Counted from the first letter of the stretch, positions 9,303-22,973 are shown. The stretch is 64,000 nucleotides of DNA from JAVVHH01 sp963848035 (GCA_963848035.1 CAWKCD010000001.1:3534001-3598000); one strand, 5' to 3'. Notes: generated from the letters alone by a model not told the origin. Translations and numbers: made by a program.

Positions 9303-10147
9303 ATGGCCGACAATCCCTATCGCGCCTGGGTCGACCACTTCGCGGCGCTGCTCGCGGAAGGCGCGGCGATCGGCACCGGCCCGTCGTCGGCGCGACCGCC
9401 GCAGCAGGGTGGCCGCACCGCGCTGATCTTCGCGCCGCACCCGGACGACGAGGCGATCATCGGCGCGTTGCCGCTGAGATTGCAGCGGGAGGCCGGGTTC
9501 CGCGTCGTCGTTTTCGCGGCGACGCTGGGAAGCAGACCCGACCGACGCGAGGCGCGGTGGCGCGAACTCGAAGCGGCCTGCGCGGCGCTCGGCTTCGATC
9601 TCATCACCCCGGATCGGGCGGGGCTCGAGCGCATCACGCCGGCCGGACGCGCCGAAGATCCCGACCGCTGGCGCCGGGGGGTCGCAGCAAGCGTTCCCCT
9701 CGTGGCGCAACTCCGGCCCGATGTCGTGTTCCTGCCGCACGACGCCGATTGGAACCAGACCCATATCGGCGTGCGTGAACTGGCGCTCGACACAATGCGC
9801 GCAACTCCCGGGCTGCGCTGTTCCGTCGTCGAGACCGAGTATTGGGGCGCGATGGCGGCGCCCAACCTCATGATTGAGTCATCGGCCTCGGACGTGGCCG
9901 AGCTCGTGGCGGCGCTGTCGCTCCATGTCGGCGAGGTCGCCCGCAACCCCTACCACCTGCTGCTGCCGGCCTGGATGATGGACAATGTCCGCCGCGGCGC
10001 CGAATTGGTGGGCGGGCAGGGTGGTCCGGCGCCGGGCTTCGTGTTCGCGACGTTGTATCGGCTGCGCGCCTGGAGCGAGGGCGCTTTGCACGAGGTGTTG
10101 GACCTCGGCCGGATCGTCGGCCGGGCGGAGAGCCTGACCGGGTTCTT

Positions 10148-10151
<4 letters not shown>
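9303..10151 (+). CDS. PIG-L family deacetylase (LmbE-like)
   Basis: 282 residues. The metal-binding motif FAPHPDDEAI near residue 45 and the later HDADWNQTHIGVRELA are diagnostic of the zinc-dependent GlcNAc deacetylase fold that removes N-acetyl groups from amino sugars or related metabolites. The gene starts two bases after the preceding oxidoreductase stop; the two may process the same sugar derivative. Its TAG stop shares the palindrome CTAG with the stop of edd on the other strand, so the two convergent genes overlap by four bases. Physiological substrate unknown. Confidence 0.85.
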
Positions 10152-11955
<1,804 letters not shown>

Positions 11956-11959
<4 letters not shown>

Positions 11960-12600
11960 GCCGGGATCTCCTGCGGCTGGAGGCGAGCGAGGGCTTTTTC
12001 CGCCCGTTGAGTCAGGGCGGCCCAGTCGCCGCGTCGGATGTCGGCCGCTGTCGCCAGCCACGACCCGCCGACGGCCAAGACGTTCGGCTGATCCAGCCAA
12101 GCCGCGACGCGGTCCTCGGCGATCCCGCCGGTCGGGCAGAACTGCGCCTGCGGGAACGGCCCGGCGAGCGCTTTCAGCGCCGGGATGCCGCCAGCGGGTT
12201 CAGCGGGGAAGAACTTCGCTATCGTGAAGCCTCGCTCGGCGGCGGCCATGTATTCCGAGGCGGTTTGAATCCCCGGCACGAACGGGAGCGCGCGGCCCTT
12301 CGCGGCATCGAGCAACGCCGGGCTGGCGCCGGGGCTGAACGCGAAGCGCAGGCCGAGCTTCTCGGCGATGTCGAGATCCGCGCCGCTCAGGACGGTGCCG
12401 AAACCGACGATCGCGTCTGGAACTTCCTCGCTGATCCGCCGTGCGGCTTCCGCGCCGGCCTTGGTCCGCAACGTCACTTCCAGCATCCGCACGCCGCCGG
12501 CGACGAGTGCCTTGGCGAGCGGGACGGCGTGTGCGGAATCTTCGATGGTGAGCACGGGAATGAGCCGTGCAGCGCGCATCAGCGCGGCGATTTCGGTCAT
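11956..12600 (-). CDS. eda: KDPG aldolase (2-keto-3-deoxy-6-phosphogluconate aldolase)
   Basis: Cleaves KDPG to pyruvate and glyceraldehyde-3-phosphate. 214 residues from ATG 12600, which follows a good GGAGG. The active-site Schiff-base lysine is in FTIAKFFPAE; the general-acid segment EVTLRTKAG and the phosphate-binding CPTGGI are present. It is the first gene of a two-gene operon with edd (four-base overlap) and is divergent from the ROK regulator gene, with an operator-like palindrome in the 135-base gap. Confidence 0.96.
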
Positions 12601-12656
12601 AGGGGCCTCCGTGGGTTCCCGGTGCCGAAGTGCCACAACCGGGTCGAGCCGGCAAA

Positions 12657-12685
12657 TTAATAATTCTTGATGAGTTAATTATTGA
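12657..12685. promoter_or_regulatory. AT-rich inverted repeat, likely ROK-repressor operator
   Basis: TTAATAATT (12657-12665) and AATTATTGA (12677-12685) form an inverted repeat matching at eight of nine positions around an 11-base centre. It lies in the divergent gap, 57-85 bases upstream of eda and about 50-80 upstream of the ROK gene. AT-rich inverted repeats are typical ROK-family operators. The central word AATTCTTGAT recurs inverted just before the ABC transporter genes (13922-13931). Confidence 0.6.
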
Positions 12686-12735
12686 CGCCGCGCGGCCGCG
12701 TTTGCTACGCCCTTCGCAACGGCCGGGAGGGAAAG

Positions 12736-13944
12736 GTGAGCGTCACCGTCAATGGTCAAGGCAGCAATTCGGCCGTCGTGCGCCAATTCAACGAGCGCAT
12801 CGTGCTCGCGGCATTGCGCAGGCTGGGCGAGGCGTCCAAGGCCGACCTGGCGCGACATGTGAACCTGACCCAGAACGCAGCCGGCCAGATCGTCCGTGAA
12901 CTGGAGCACCAGAACCTGGTCCGCACCACCGGCAAGCGTACCGGCCTGCGCGGCCAGCCGGCGACATTGCTGCGGCTCGACCCGAGCGGCGCTTATGCGA
13001 TCGGCGTCAAGCTCGGACGGCGCTGGATGGACAGCCTGTTGATCGACTTCAGCGGAACGGTGCTCAAGGCCCGGCGTCACGAGCGCGCCTTTCCGACCCC
13101 GGAGGAGGCGCTCCGGCTGATCCGCGACGACGTCGCCTTCCTGCGCCGCGCGGTGCCTGCGGCGGGGCGCGAGCGGCTCGCCGGCGTCGGCCTCGCGCTG
13201 CCGTACAATCTCGGCGCGTGGCGGCGCGAACTCGACCTGCCGGAGGCGGTCGCGGCGGCCTGGAACGGTTTCGACCTCGCGGGAAGGCTGCGCGCGATGC
13301 TCGACCTGCCGGTGGTCGTCGAGAACGATGGCAATGCGATCGCGGTGGCCGAGTTGTTCGGCGGGCACGGCCGTGAGCTGGACGATTTCGCGATCGTCTA
13401 TATCGGCACCGCGGTCGGCGGCGGCATCGTGCTCGGCGGCGCTTATCGGCGCGGCGCGACCGGCAATGCCGGCGATTTCGGCCTGATGCCGGTGCCGGCC
13501 TCGCGCCTGGCCAGCGCGCCGCGGCCAGAGGGCCCGACCGACATCCTGCTGACCCGGGCCTCGATCAGCTCGCTGATCCGCCATCTGCGCTTCCATGGCG
13601 TCACCATCGAGACCGCCGCTGATCTCGAGCGCGCCCTGCCGCTCCATCCCGGATTTGTCGACGAGTGGCTCGAGGATTGCGCCGACGCGCTGGTCCTGCC
13701 GCTGCTCTCACTCGCGGCGGTGCTCGATCTTGATGCAATCGTGATCGACGGCAATCTGCCGCGCGGAATCGTCGAAGCGCTGGTCCATCGCCTGCGGACT
13801 CTGCTGACCCGCAGCGTTCCCGAGGCGCGCCAACCGCCGAAATTGCTCCTCGGCACGATCGGGCCGAACGCGGCGGCGTTGGGCGCCGCAACTTTACCGC
13901 TTCATGTCAGCTACGGTCCGGATCAAGAATTACTTTTCGCCTGA
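12736..13944 (+). CDS. ROK family transcriptional regulator (FrcR-like)
   Basis: 402 residues. Residues ~15-75 form a winged helix-turn-helix (VVRQFNERIVLAALRRLG, ADLARHVNLTQNAAGQIV). The rest is an actin-fold ROK sugar-binding domain with VVVENDGNAIAVAELFGG and YIGTAVGGGIVLGG. The zinc-binding cysteine cluster of ROK kinases is not visible, fitting a regulator rather than an enzyme. Start: GTG 12736 with GGGAGGGA before it; a longer TTG start at 12682 would run through the palindrome. It lies between eda-edd (divergent) and the sugar ABC transporter with fructokinase, so it most likely controls both, as ROK regulators do for fructose uptake genes in rhizobia. Confidence 0.85.
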   Translation: MSVTVNGQGSNSAVVRQFNERIVLAALRRLGEASKADLARHVNLTQNAAGQIVRELEHQNLVRTTGKRTGLRGQPATLLRLDPSGAYAIGVKLGRRWMDSLLIDFSGTVLKARRHERAFPTPEEALRLIRDDVAFLRRAVPAAGRERLAGVGLALPYNLGAWRRELDLPEAVAAAWNGFDLAGRLRAMLDLPVVVENDGNAIAVAELFGGHGRELDDFAIVYIGTAVGGGIVLGGAYRRGATGNAGDFGLMPVPASRLASAPRPEGPTDILLTRASISSLIRHLRFHGVTIETAADLERALPLHPGFVDEWLEDCADALVLPLLSLAAVLDLDAIVIDGNLPRGIVEALVHRLRTLLTRSVPEARQPPKLLLGTIGPNAAALGAATLPLHVSYGPDQELLFA

Positions 13945-13952
13945 AGGCGAAA
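13935..13952 (+). other. Stem-loop across the ROK stop codon
   Basis: TTTCGCCT (13935-13942) pairs with AGGCGAAA (13945-13952), eight base pairs around GA, probably seven with a four-base loop. It spans the TGA stop of the ROK gene and sits 15 bases before the ABC ATPase ATG. No T-run follows, so it is more likely an mRNA processing or attenuation element separating regulator from transporter expression than a full terminator. Confidence 0.5.
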
Positions 13953-13967
13953 GACGGGAGGAACAAA

Positions 13968-15500
<1,533 letters not shown>

Positions 15501-15511
15501 CGAAAGGGAGG

Positions 15512-16549
15512 ATGGCGATGGAACAGGTGGAGAAGGCGCCGGCTGCGGCGAGACCGACCGGAGGCGCCGGGTTATCGGCCAGCCAAGTCCGGCTGCGCAG
15601 CACGCTGCAGGCGCTCGGCATGCTGCCCGTGCTGATCGTGCTGGCGATCGCGTTCCATTACTTCAGCGATCACCGGTTTCTGACCGGCCAGAACGTCGGG
15701 ATCGTGCTGCAGCAGGCGGCGATCAACACCGTGCTGGCCGCGGGCATGACGTTCGTGATCCTGACCGGCGGCATCGACATTTCCGTGGGTTCGATCCTCG
15801 CTGCCTCGGCAATGGCGGCGCTGATCGCCTCGCTCATCGATGGCTGGGGATGGCTCGGCCTTCCCGCGGCGCTGCTGACCGGGCTCGGCTTCGGCCTGAT
15901 CAACGGCTGCCTGATCGCGTTCGGAAAACTGCCGCCGTTCATCGTCACGCTCGGCTCACTCACCGCCGTGCGCGGGGTGGCGCGCCTGATGGGCGGCGAT
16001 ACCACCGTATTCAATCCGGATCTGCCCTTCGCCGCCATCGGCAACGCGACAGTCTCGATCGCGCCCGGCTACGGCATCCCGATGCTCGCGATTATCGCGC
16101 TCGTGGTGATCTTGATCTCCTGGTGGGTGCTGCGGCGGACCGTGCTGGGCGTATGGATCTACGCGGTCGGCGGCAACGCGGCGGCGGCGCGGCTCTCGGG
16201 GATCAAGGTCTGGCGCATCCTGCTGTTCGTGTATGCGGTCTCCGGCCTGTGCGCCGGGCTCGGCGGCGCGATGTCGGCGGCGCGGCTATTCGCGGCCAAC
16301 GGGCTGCAGATCGGCCAGAGCTACGAACTCGACGCGATTGCAGCCGTGATCCTCGGCGGCACCAGCTTCGTCGGTGGCATCGGCTCGATTTGGGGCACGC
16401 TGGTCGGCGCGCTGATCATCGCCGTGCTGTCCAACGGGCTGGTGCTCGTGGGGGTGTCGGACATCTGGCAATTCATCATCAAGGGCCTGGTCATCATCGG
16501 CGCCGTCGGGCTCGACCGGCTGCGGCTGCAAGGCGGCGCGCGCACTTGA
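15512..16549 (+). CDS. Sugar ABC transporter permease (FrcC/RbsC type)
   Basis: 345 residues, nearly all in hydrophobic segments, as expected for the homodimeric CUT2 permease. The stretch VILTGGIDISVGSILA is the family marker, followed by LPPFIVTLGSLTAVRGVARL and a C-terminal LGGTSFVGGIGSIWGTLVG. Two in-frame ATGs (15512, 15518) follow a GGGAGG; the first is taken. Second gene of the importer operon. Confidence 0.92.
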   Translation: MAMEQVEKAPAAARPTGGAGLSASQVRLRSTLQALGMLPVLIVLAIAFHYFSDHRFLTGQNVGIVLQQAAINTVLAAGMTFVILTGGIDISVGSILAASAMAALIASLIDGWGWLGLPAALLTGLGFGLINGCLIAFGKLPPFIVTLGSLTAVRGVARLMGGDTTVFNPDLPFAAIGNATVSIAPGYGIPMLAIIALVVILISWWVLRRTVLGVWIYAVGGNAAAARLSGIKVWRILLFVYAVSGLCAGLGGAMSAARLFAANGLQIGQSYELDAIAAVILGGTSFVGGIGSIWGTLVGALIIAVLSNGLVLVGVSDIWQFIIKGLVIIGAVGLDRLRLQGGART

Positions 16550-16557
16550 GGATGGGA

Positions 16558-16584
16558 CCCGGCGGGTTGGCCCTCGCCGCCGGG
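16558..16584 (+). other. Intercistronic hairpin before the sugar-binding protein gene
   Basis: CCCGGCGG (16558-16565) pairs perfectly with CCGCCGGG (16577-16584) around an 11-base loop, between the permease stop and the binding-protein start. Such hairpins between ABC genes often protect one part of the mRNA and help make the binding protein more abundant than the membrane parts. No T-run follows. Confidence 0.45.
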
Positions 16585-16619
16585 GACGTTCAATCGAAGG
16601 GCCGGGAGAGAAGGTTCGC

Positions 16620-17543
16620 ATGTTGAAGAAATTACTGCTCGCGGGCGCCGGGCTGGCGCTGCTGTCGGGCGTGTCCGTCGCCAAGGAACTGAAGTCCGTG
16701 GGCCTGACGGTCGGCTCGCTGGGGAACCCATATTTCGTGGCGCTCGGCAAGGGCGTGACCGACGGGGTTCACCAGATCAACCCGAACGCGAAGGTGACGA
16801 TCGCGTCGGCGGACTACGATCTGAACAAGCAGTTCACCCAGATCGACAACTTCATTTCCGCCGGGGTCGACCTGATCCTGGTCAACGCTGCCGACCCGCG
16901 CGCGATCGCGCCGGCGATCAAGCGGGCACAGGCGGCGGGTGTCGTCGTGATCGCGGTCGACGTGGCGGCCTCGGGCGCCGATGCGACGGTGCAGACCAAC
17001 AACGTCCAGGCCGGCCAGATCTCCTGCGAGTACCTCGCCGAGAAGATCGGCAAGAAGGGCAACGTCGTGATCGAGAACGGGCCGCAGGTCTCGGCGGTGA
17101 TCGACCGGGTCAATGGCTGCCAGGAGGTGCTGAAGAAGTACCCGGACATCAAGATCCTCTCGTCGGACCAGGACGGGAAGGGGTCGCGCGAGGGCGGCAT
17201 GGCGTCGATGCAGGGTTACCTGACGCGCTTCCCGGAGATCGCCGGCCTGTTCGCGATCAATGACCCGCAGGCGATCGGCTCCGACCTCGCCGCCAAGCAG
17301 CTCAACCGCACCGGGATCGTGATCACCTCGGTCGACGGCGCGCCGGATATCGTGGGCGCGTTGAAGGGCAACACGCAGGTCCAGGCGTCGGCAAGTCAGG
17401 ATCCCTACGAGATGGGCAGGCTCGGGGTGAAGACCGGGGTCGACATCATGGATGGCAAGAAGCCCTCGGATCCGATGATCCTAATGCAGTCCAAGCTGGT
17501 GACGCGTGACAATGTCGGCCAATACCCTGGCTGGACGCGTTGA
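16620..17543 (+). CDS. Periplasmic sugar-binding protein of the ABC importer (FrcB/RbsB type)
   Basis: 307 residues with a signal peptide (MLKKLLLAGAGLALLSGVSVA, cleavage near residue 21) and a periplasmic-binding-protein type I fold: VGLTVGSLGNPYFVALGKG, DLILVNAADPRAIAPAIKRA, NDPQAIGSDLAAKQ, VTSVDGAPDIVGAL. It delivers the sugar to the permease. It is the third transporter gene rather than the first, with a hairpin before it and the fructokinase right after it. Confidence 0.9.
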   Translation: MLKKLLLAGAGLALLSGVSVAKELKSVGLTVGSLGNPYFVALGKGVTDGVHQINPNAKVTIASADYDLNKQFTQIDNFISAGVDLILVNAADPRAIAPAIKRAQAAGVVVIAVDVAASGADATVQTNNVQAGQISCEYLAEKIGKKGNVVIENGPQVSAVIDRVNGCQEVLKKYPDIKILSSDQDGKGSREGGMASMQGYLTRFPEIAGLFAINDPQAIGSDLAAKQLNRTGIVITSVDGAPDIVGALKGNTQVQASASQDPYEMGRLGVKTGVDIMDGKKPSDPMILMQSKLVTRDNVGQYPGWTR

Positions 17544-17554
17544 GGGGATGAGCG

Positions 17555-18502
17555 TTGGCTGACGTCGTTTGCCTCGGCGAGTTGCTGATCGACTTCGTGC
17601 CCACCACGACGGGCGTTTCGCTGGGCCAGGCGGAGACTTTCCGCAAGGCCGCGGGCGGCGCGCCGGCCAACGTCGCGGTGGGGCTCGCCCGGCTCGGCGT
17701 CGCCAGCGCGTTCATGGGCAAGGTCGGTGAGGACGGCTTCGGCCGCTTCCTCGCCGATACCTTGGCCGAAGCCGGGGTGGATGTGTCGCCGCTCCGCTTC
17801 GATAAGGCGCGGACCGCGCTGGCCTTCGTCTCCTTGGCCGCCGACGGCGACCGCGAGTTCCTGTTCTACCGCGATCCCGGTGCGGACACGCTGTTCGCGC
17901 CGGGGGATATCGACCCGGGCGACATCGCCGGCGCGAAGGTGCTGCACTACGGCTCGATCAGCCTGATCGGTGAGCCGTCGAGGTCCGCCACGCTGCATGC
18001 GATCGAGCTGTCCCGCAACCACGGCGTGCGTCGCAGCTATGATCCCAACCTGCGGGAGGCGCTCTGGCCGAGCCGGGATGCGGCGAAGACGGGGATGCGG
18101 CTGGGCTTCCAGCATGCCGAGATCGTGAAGATCAGCGAGGAGGAGGTCGTTTTCCTTTCCGGTCACAAGGACCTGGAAAGCGGCGTCCGGGCGCTCTGGC
18201 ATGATGGACTTGCCTTAGTGGCGGTGACGTTGGGCGCTGCCGGCAGTCACTGGTTCACCTCGAATGCCGATGGCGTGGTGCCGGGGTTGCCGGTCGCGGC
18301 GATCGACACGACGGGGGCAGGGGACGCATTCATGGCCGGTTTGCTGGCCGGGTTGATCGAGACTCCCACCGCGATCGAGGACGGGCGCGTCCTGGATCGC
18401 ATCTGCCGCATCGCCAATGCCGCCGGCGCGCTGGCGACAACGCGGCGCGGAGCGATCCCGGCAATGCCGGATCGGGCCGCCATAGCGGCGCTGCTGGGGT
18501 GA
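17555..18502 (+). CDS. PfkB-family carbohydrate kinase, probable fructokinase
   Basis: 315 residues. Phosphorylates a free sugar with ATP; the neighbouring importer and the sequence (CLGELLIDFVP, AGGAPANVAVGLARLG, SYDPNLREALWPS) fit fructokinase making fructose-6-phosphate. The PfkB signature with the catalytic aspartate is IDTTGAGDAFMAGLLAG near residue 250. Start is TTG 17555 after GAGGGGATGAG. It ends the importer operon. Fructose-6-P would feed either the adjacent Entner-Doudoroff genes via glucose-6-P or the phosphoketolase. A tail fragment of a second such kinase lies at 19006. Confidence 0.88.
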   Translation: MADVVCLGELLIDFVPTTTGVSLGQAETFRKAAGGAPANVAVGLARLGVASAFMGKVGEDGFGRFLADTLAEAGVDVSPLRFDKARTALAFVSLAADGDREFLFYRDPGADTLFAPGDIDPGDIAGAKVLHYGSISLIGEPSRSATLHAIELSRNHGVRRSYDPNLREALWPSRDAAKTGMRLGFQHAEIVKISEEEVVFLSGHKDLESGVRALWHDGLALVAVTLGAAGSHWFTSNADGVVPGLPVAAIDTTGAGDAFMAGLLAGLIETPTAIEDGRVLDRICRIANAAGALATTRRGAIPAMPDRAAIAALLG

Positions 18503-18581
18503 CGCGAACAGTTACGGCTGGTAACCTTTCATTGTGTATTCGGCGGTAAATTGTTGGCTCATCACCAATAGGACCCGTTCG

Positions 18582-18947
18582 ATGCGCTTATTCTCTTCTG
18601 TGGCTCTCGCGGCCGGGTTGCTGGCGTTTGCACCTTCGGCTCATGCGGGGGATCAGGATTTCACGCTGGTGAACCGCACCGGCTACCAGATCGACGACCT
18701 ATGGGTGAGCCCGTCGCGCAGCGACAGTTGGGGCCGCGAGATCATGGGCCGCGGCAACGTTCTCTCGGACGGGGATACCTACGACGTGAGCTTCTCGCGG
18801 CATGCCCAGGCCTGCCACTTCGACCTGAAGGTCCAGTACAATGACGGCGACGTGGCGACGTGGCGGGATCTGAACCTGTGTGAAATTTCAAAGGTTTCGC
18901 TCTATTGGGATCGGAAGAACAACACGACCCGCGCCCGCACCGAGTAG
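18582..18947 (+). CDS. Small secreted protein of unknown function
   Basis: 121 residues from ATG 18582 (AGGA eight bases before). A clear signal peptide (MRLFSSVALAAGLLAFAPSAHA) is followed by a short mature domain starting GDQDFTLVNRTGYQIDDLWV, with a pair of cysteines (ACHFDLK, LNLCEIS) that could form a disulfide in the periplasm. I recall similar short VNRTGY-type exported proteins in acetic-acid-type alphaproteobacteria, without a known function. It sits between the fructokinase and a broken kinase tail, and a strong hairpin follows it. Confidence 0.75.
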   Translation: MRLFSSVALAAGLLAFAPSAHAGDQDFTLVNRTGYQIDDLWVSPSRSDSWGREIMGRGNVLSDGDTYDVSFSRHAQACHFDLKVQYNDGDVATWRDLNLCEISKVSLYWDRKNNTTRARTE

Positions 18948-18959
18948 GCGTTCTGGCGC

Positions 18960-18992
18960 CCGGCGGTCGGAGCACCCAATCCCGACCGCCGG
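18960..18992 (+). terminator. Strong hairpin after the secreted-protein gene
   Basis: CCGGCGGTCGG (18960-18970) pairs perfectly with CCGACCGCCGG (18982-18992) around an 11-base loop. It starts 13 bases after the stop codon of the small secreted protein. No T-run follows, as is common in very GC-rich genomes. Confidence 0.6.
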
Positions 18993-19005
18993 TCACCCCT
19001 CGGCA

Positions 19006-19165
19006 TATTGGCTGACCGGGCTGCTGGACGAGCCGGATGCAATCGGCCACAAGGCAGCGCTCGACCGCATCTGCCGCATGGCCCACGCGTTCCGCGCGCT
19101 CATCAAGGCGCCGCACGCTTCCGGTCGTGCCTGACCGGGAAGCATTGGCGCGACTGCTCCGGTGA
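19006..19165 (+). pseudogene. C-terminal fragment of a second PfkB/fructokinase gene
   Basis: The frame beginning LTGLLDEPDAIGHKAALDRI, continuing CRMAHAFRALIKAP, aligns with the fructokinase C-terminus (LAGLIETPTAIEDGRVLDRI, CRIANAAGALATTRRG). After a frameshift near 19118 a second frame reads VVPDREALARLLR and then TGA, matching AMPDRAAIAALLG-stop of the intact kinase. The rest of the gene, including the catalytic motif, is absent and there is no start codon context. This is a decayed duplicate lying between the secreted-protein gene and the decarboxylase. Confidence 0.75.
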
Positions 19166-19183
19166 GCGGTCTTTGGGGGCAGG

Positions 19184-21553
19184 ATGGAATACGAGCGGCA
19201 TTTCAAGTTTCTGATCTGCGCACCCTCGTTCAATGATGCCGATCTCGACTGGCTGCGCCTGCAGCAGATCGTGCGCGAGACGGAGCGTCTCGGCTTCAGC
19301 GTGCTTGTCGCCCGCAGCACCGATGATGCGGAACTCGCGATCCAGACGGACGCGGCCATCGGCTGCATGGTGGTCGACTGGGGCAAGAAGGGGGTCCTCA
19401 GCAAGCCGGCCGGGCTGATCTCGTTGGTCCGCAAGCGCGGGCTGGAGATGCCGATCCTGTTGATGCTGCGCCGCAAGCGGCTGGAGGACGTGCCGGTCGA
19501 GGTCCTGAACCATACCGACGGGACGATCTTCCTGTCCGAGGAGACGCCGGAGTTCGTGGCGCTCAACCTGGCGAGCCGCCTGCGCAATTACGCCGCCACC
19601 CTGAAGACGCCGTTCTTCGGCGCGCTGCTCGACTATTCCGAGCAGGGCAACCAGCTTTGGACCTGCCCGGGGCACAACGGCGGGATCTTCTACAGCCGCA
19701 GTCCGATCGGCCGCATCTTCGTCGAGCATCTCGGCCACTCCATCTTCCGCGACGACATCGACAACTCCGTCGTCGAGATGGGCGACCTGCTGACCCATGA
19801 GGGCCCGGCGCTCGAGGCGGAGAAGGCGGCCGCGAAGATCTTCGGCGCCGAGCGGACCTATTTCGTGCTCAACGGCACCTCGTCCTCCAACAAGATCGTG
19901 CTCGGCGCGCTCGTAGCACCGGGCGATCTCGTGCTGTTCGACCGCAATAACCACAAGGCCGCGCATCACGGAGCCCTGCTGCTCGGCGGCGGCATCCCGA
20001 TCTATCTGCCGACCGACCGCAACGCCTATGGTATGGTCGGCCCGATCGATTACGAGTCGCTCGACGAGACCAAGATCCGCGAGGCGATCCGGCGCAACCC
20101 GCTGGTCACCGATCCCGAAGCGTGGCGTCGCGAGCGGCCGCTTCGCGTCGCGGTGATCGAGCAATGCACCTACGACGGCACCATTTATGACGCCAAGCTG
20201 ATCCTCTCGCGCCTCGGGCATCTCTGCGATTATCTGCTGTTCGACGAGGCCTGGGCCGGGTTCATGAAGTTCCATCCGCTGTTCGCGGGGCGCTTCGCGA
20301 TGGGGCTGAACGCTCTCGGCGGCGACCAGCCCGGCATCTTCGCCACGCAATCCACCCACAAACAGCTGGCCAGTTTCAGCCAGGCGTCGCAGATCCACGT
20401 CCGCGACGGCCACATCAAGGGCCAGCGCCGCCGGGTCGAGGCGCGGCGGTTCAACGAAAGCTTCCTGCTGCACGCCAGCACTTCGCCGTTCTACCCGATC
20501 TTCGCCTCGCTCGACGTCGGCGCCCATATGATGAAGGGGCGGTCGGGCATGGTGTTGTGGGATGACACGATCCGGCTCGGAATCGAGTTGCGCAAGAAGC
20601 TGCGGGCGATCCGGCGCGAATACGAGGTGCGCGAGGTCGATCCGGCCCGCCGCTGGTTCCCCGACCCGTTCGTGCCGGACACCGTCGAGTGGAAGGGGCC
20701 GGACGACGTGGTGGCGCGGACGATCCCCTGGGAGGACGTGCCGACGGACGATCTCGTCGCCAACCCGACCTATTGGGCGCTCGCGCCCGGCGAGAATTGG
20801 CATGGCTTCACCCGCGTAGCGCCGGGTTACGCGATGACCGACCCGAACAAGCTGACCTTGCTGCTGCCGGGCTTCGACCGGGTCACCGGCGAGTATGAGG
20901 AGCACGGCGTGCCGGCCGTCCTGCTGGCCGAGTACCTGCGCGAAAACCGGATCGTGCCGGAGAAGAACGACCTGCACAGCATTCTCTTCCTGCTGACGCC
21001 GGGGGTGGAGAGCAGCAAGGCGGGGACACTGCTGAGCTGGCTGGTGACGTTCAAGCGGCTGCATGACGAGAACGCGCCGCTGCAGGACGTCGTACCGAGC
21101 TTCGTCCGCAAGCGCCCGGCGCGTTACCATGGAGTTGGGCTGCGGGATCTCTGCGGTCAGATGCACCGTTTCTACCGTGACCGGAACATCAGCCGATTGC
21201 AGCATCAGCAATTCGAGGCCGAACATTTGCCCGAACTCGTGACCAGCCCGCAGGAGGCTTCGCAGCTGCTGACGCGCAATCGGGTCGAGTATCTCCCGAT
21301 CAGCGAGATCCGCGGCCGGGTCGCGGCGACCCTGATGCTGGTCTATCCCCCGGGGATCGCGCTCATGGTCCCGGGCGAGCGGGTCGGGCGGAACACGTCA
21401 CCGATGATCGACTACATGCTGGCGTTCGAGGCGCTGGAGAACGCGTTCCCGGGCCTGAGCACGGAGATCCAGGGCGTCTACCGCGAGAAGCAGCCGGACG
21501 GCAGCGTGCGTTTCTACACGTACGTGCTGGCGGAAGCTGAACAGGTCGGCTGA
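19184..21553 (+). CDS. Orn/Lys/Arg decarboxylase, PLP-dependent (fold type I)
   Basis: 789 residues, in the range of bacterial AdiA/SpeF/CadA-type enzymes. Residues ~1-135 form the receiver-like wing domain (FLICAPSFNDADLDWLRLQQ). The PLP domain contains FVLNGTSSSNKIVLGALVAPGD, the aspartate segment LLFDEAWAGFMKFHP, and the cofactor lysine in QSTHKQLASFSQASQIH. It decarboxylates a basic amino acid to a diamine or agmatine. The sequence alone does not tell me which; ornithine or arginine is plausible. ATG 19184 follows GGGGGCAGG. Convergent with the amidase, two bases apart. Confidence 0.88.
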   Translation: MEYERHFKFLICAPSFNDADLDWLRLQQIVRETERLGFSVLVARSTDDAELAIQTDAAIGCMVVDWGKKGVLSKPAGLISLVRKRGLEMPILLMLRRKRLEDVPVEVLNHTDGTIFLSEETPEFVALNLASRLRNYAATLKTPFFGALLDYSEQGNQLWTCPGHNGGIFYSRSPIGRIFVEHLGHSIFRDDIDNSVVEMGDLLTHEGPALEAEKAAAKIFGAERTYFVLNGTSSSNKIVLGALVAPGDLVLFDRNNHKAAHHGALLLGGGIPIYLPTDRNAYGMVGPIDYESLDETKIREAIRRNPLVTDPEAWRRERPLRVAVIEQCTYDGTIYDAKLILSRLGHLCDYLLFDEAWAGFMKFHPLFAGRFAMGLNALGGDQPGIFATQSTHKQLASFSQASQIHVRDGHIKGQRRRVEARRFNESFLLHASTSPFYPIFASLDVGAHMMKGRSGMVLWDDTIRLGIELRKKLRAIRREYEVREVDPARRWFPDPFVPDTVEWKGPDDVVARTIPWEDVPTDDLVANPTYWALAPGENWHGFTRVAPGYAMTDPNKLTLLLPGFDRVTGEYEEHGVPAVLLAEYLRENRIVPEKNDLHSILFLLTPGVESSKAGTLLSWLVTFKRLHDENAPLQDVVPSFVRKRPARYHGVGLRDLCGQMHRFYRDRNISRLQHQQFEAEHLPELVTSPQEASQLLTRNRVEYLPISEIRGRVAATLMLVYPPGIALMVPGERVGRNTSPMIDYMLAFEALENAFPGLSTEIQGVYREKQPDGSVRFYTYVLAEAEQVG

Positions 21554-21555
21554 GG

Positions 21556-22897
<1,342 letters not shown>

Positions 22898-22973
22898 GGC
22901 GCGACCCTGCCGCCCCGTTGACCCGAGTTCAAGCCCAAGGCAACGGTGAGCCACCATTGGAGGACCGCCCACC

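Noticed and set aside
18511..18525. GTTAC/GTAAC mini-hairpin after the fructokinase as a terminator
   Set aside because: The stem is only five base pairs with a CTTTC tail; too weak to claim.
18880..19134. 84-codon open frame treated as an intact small gene
   Set aside because: Its start lies inside the secreted-protein gene and its end part is the decayed kinase tail; it is better explained as a remnant.
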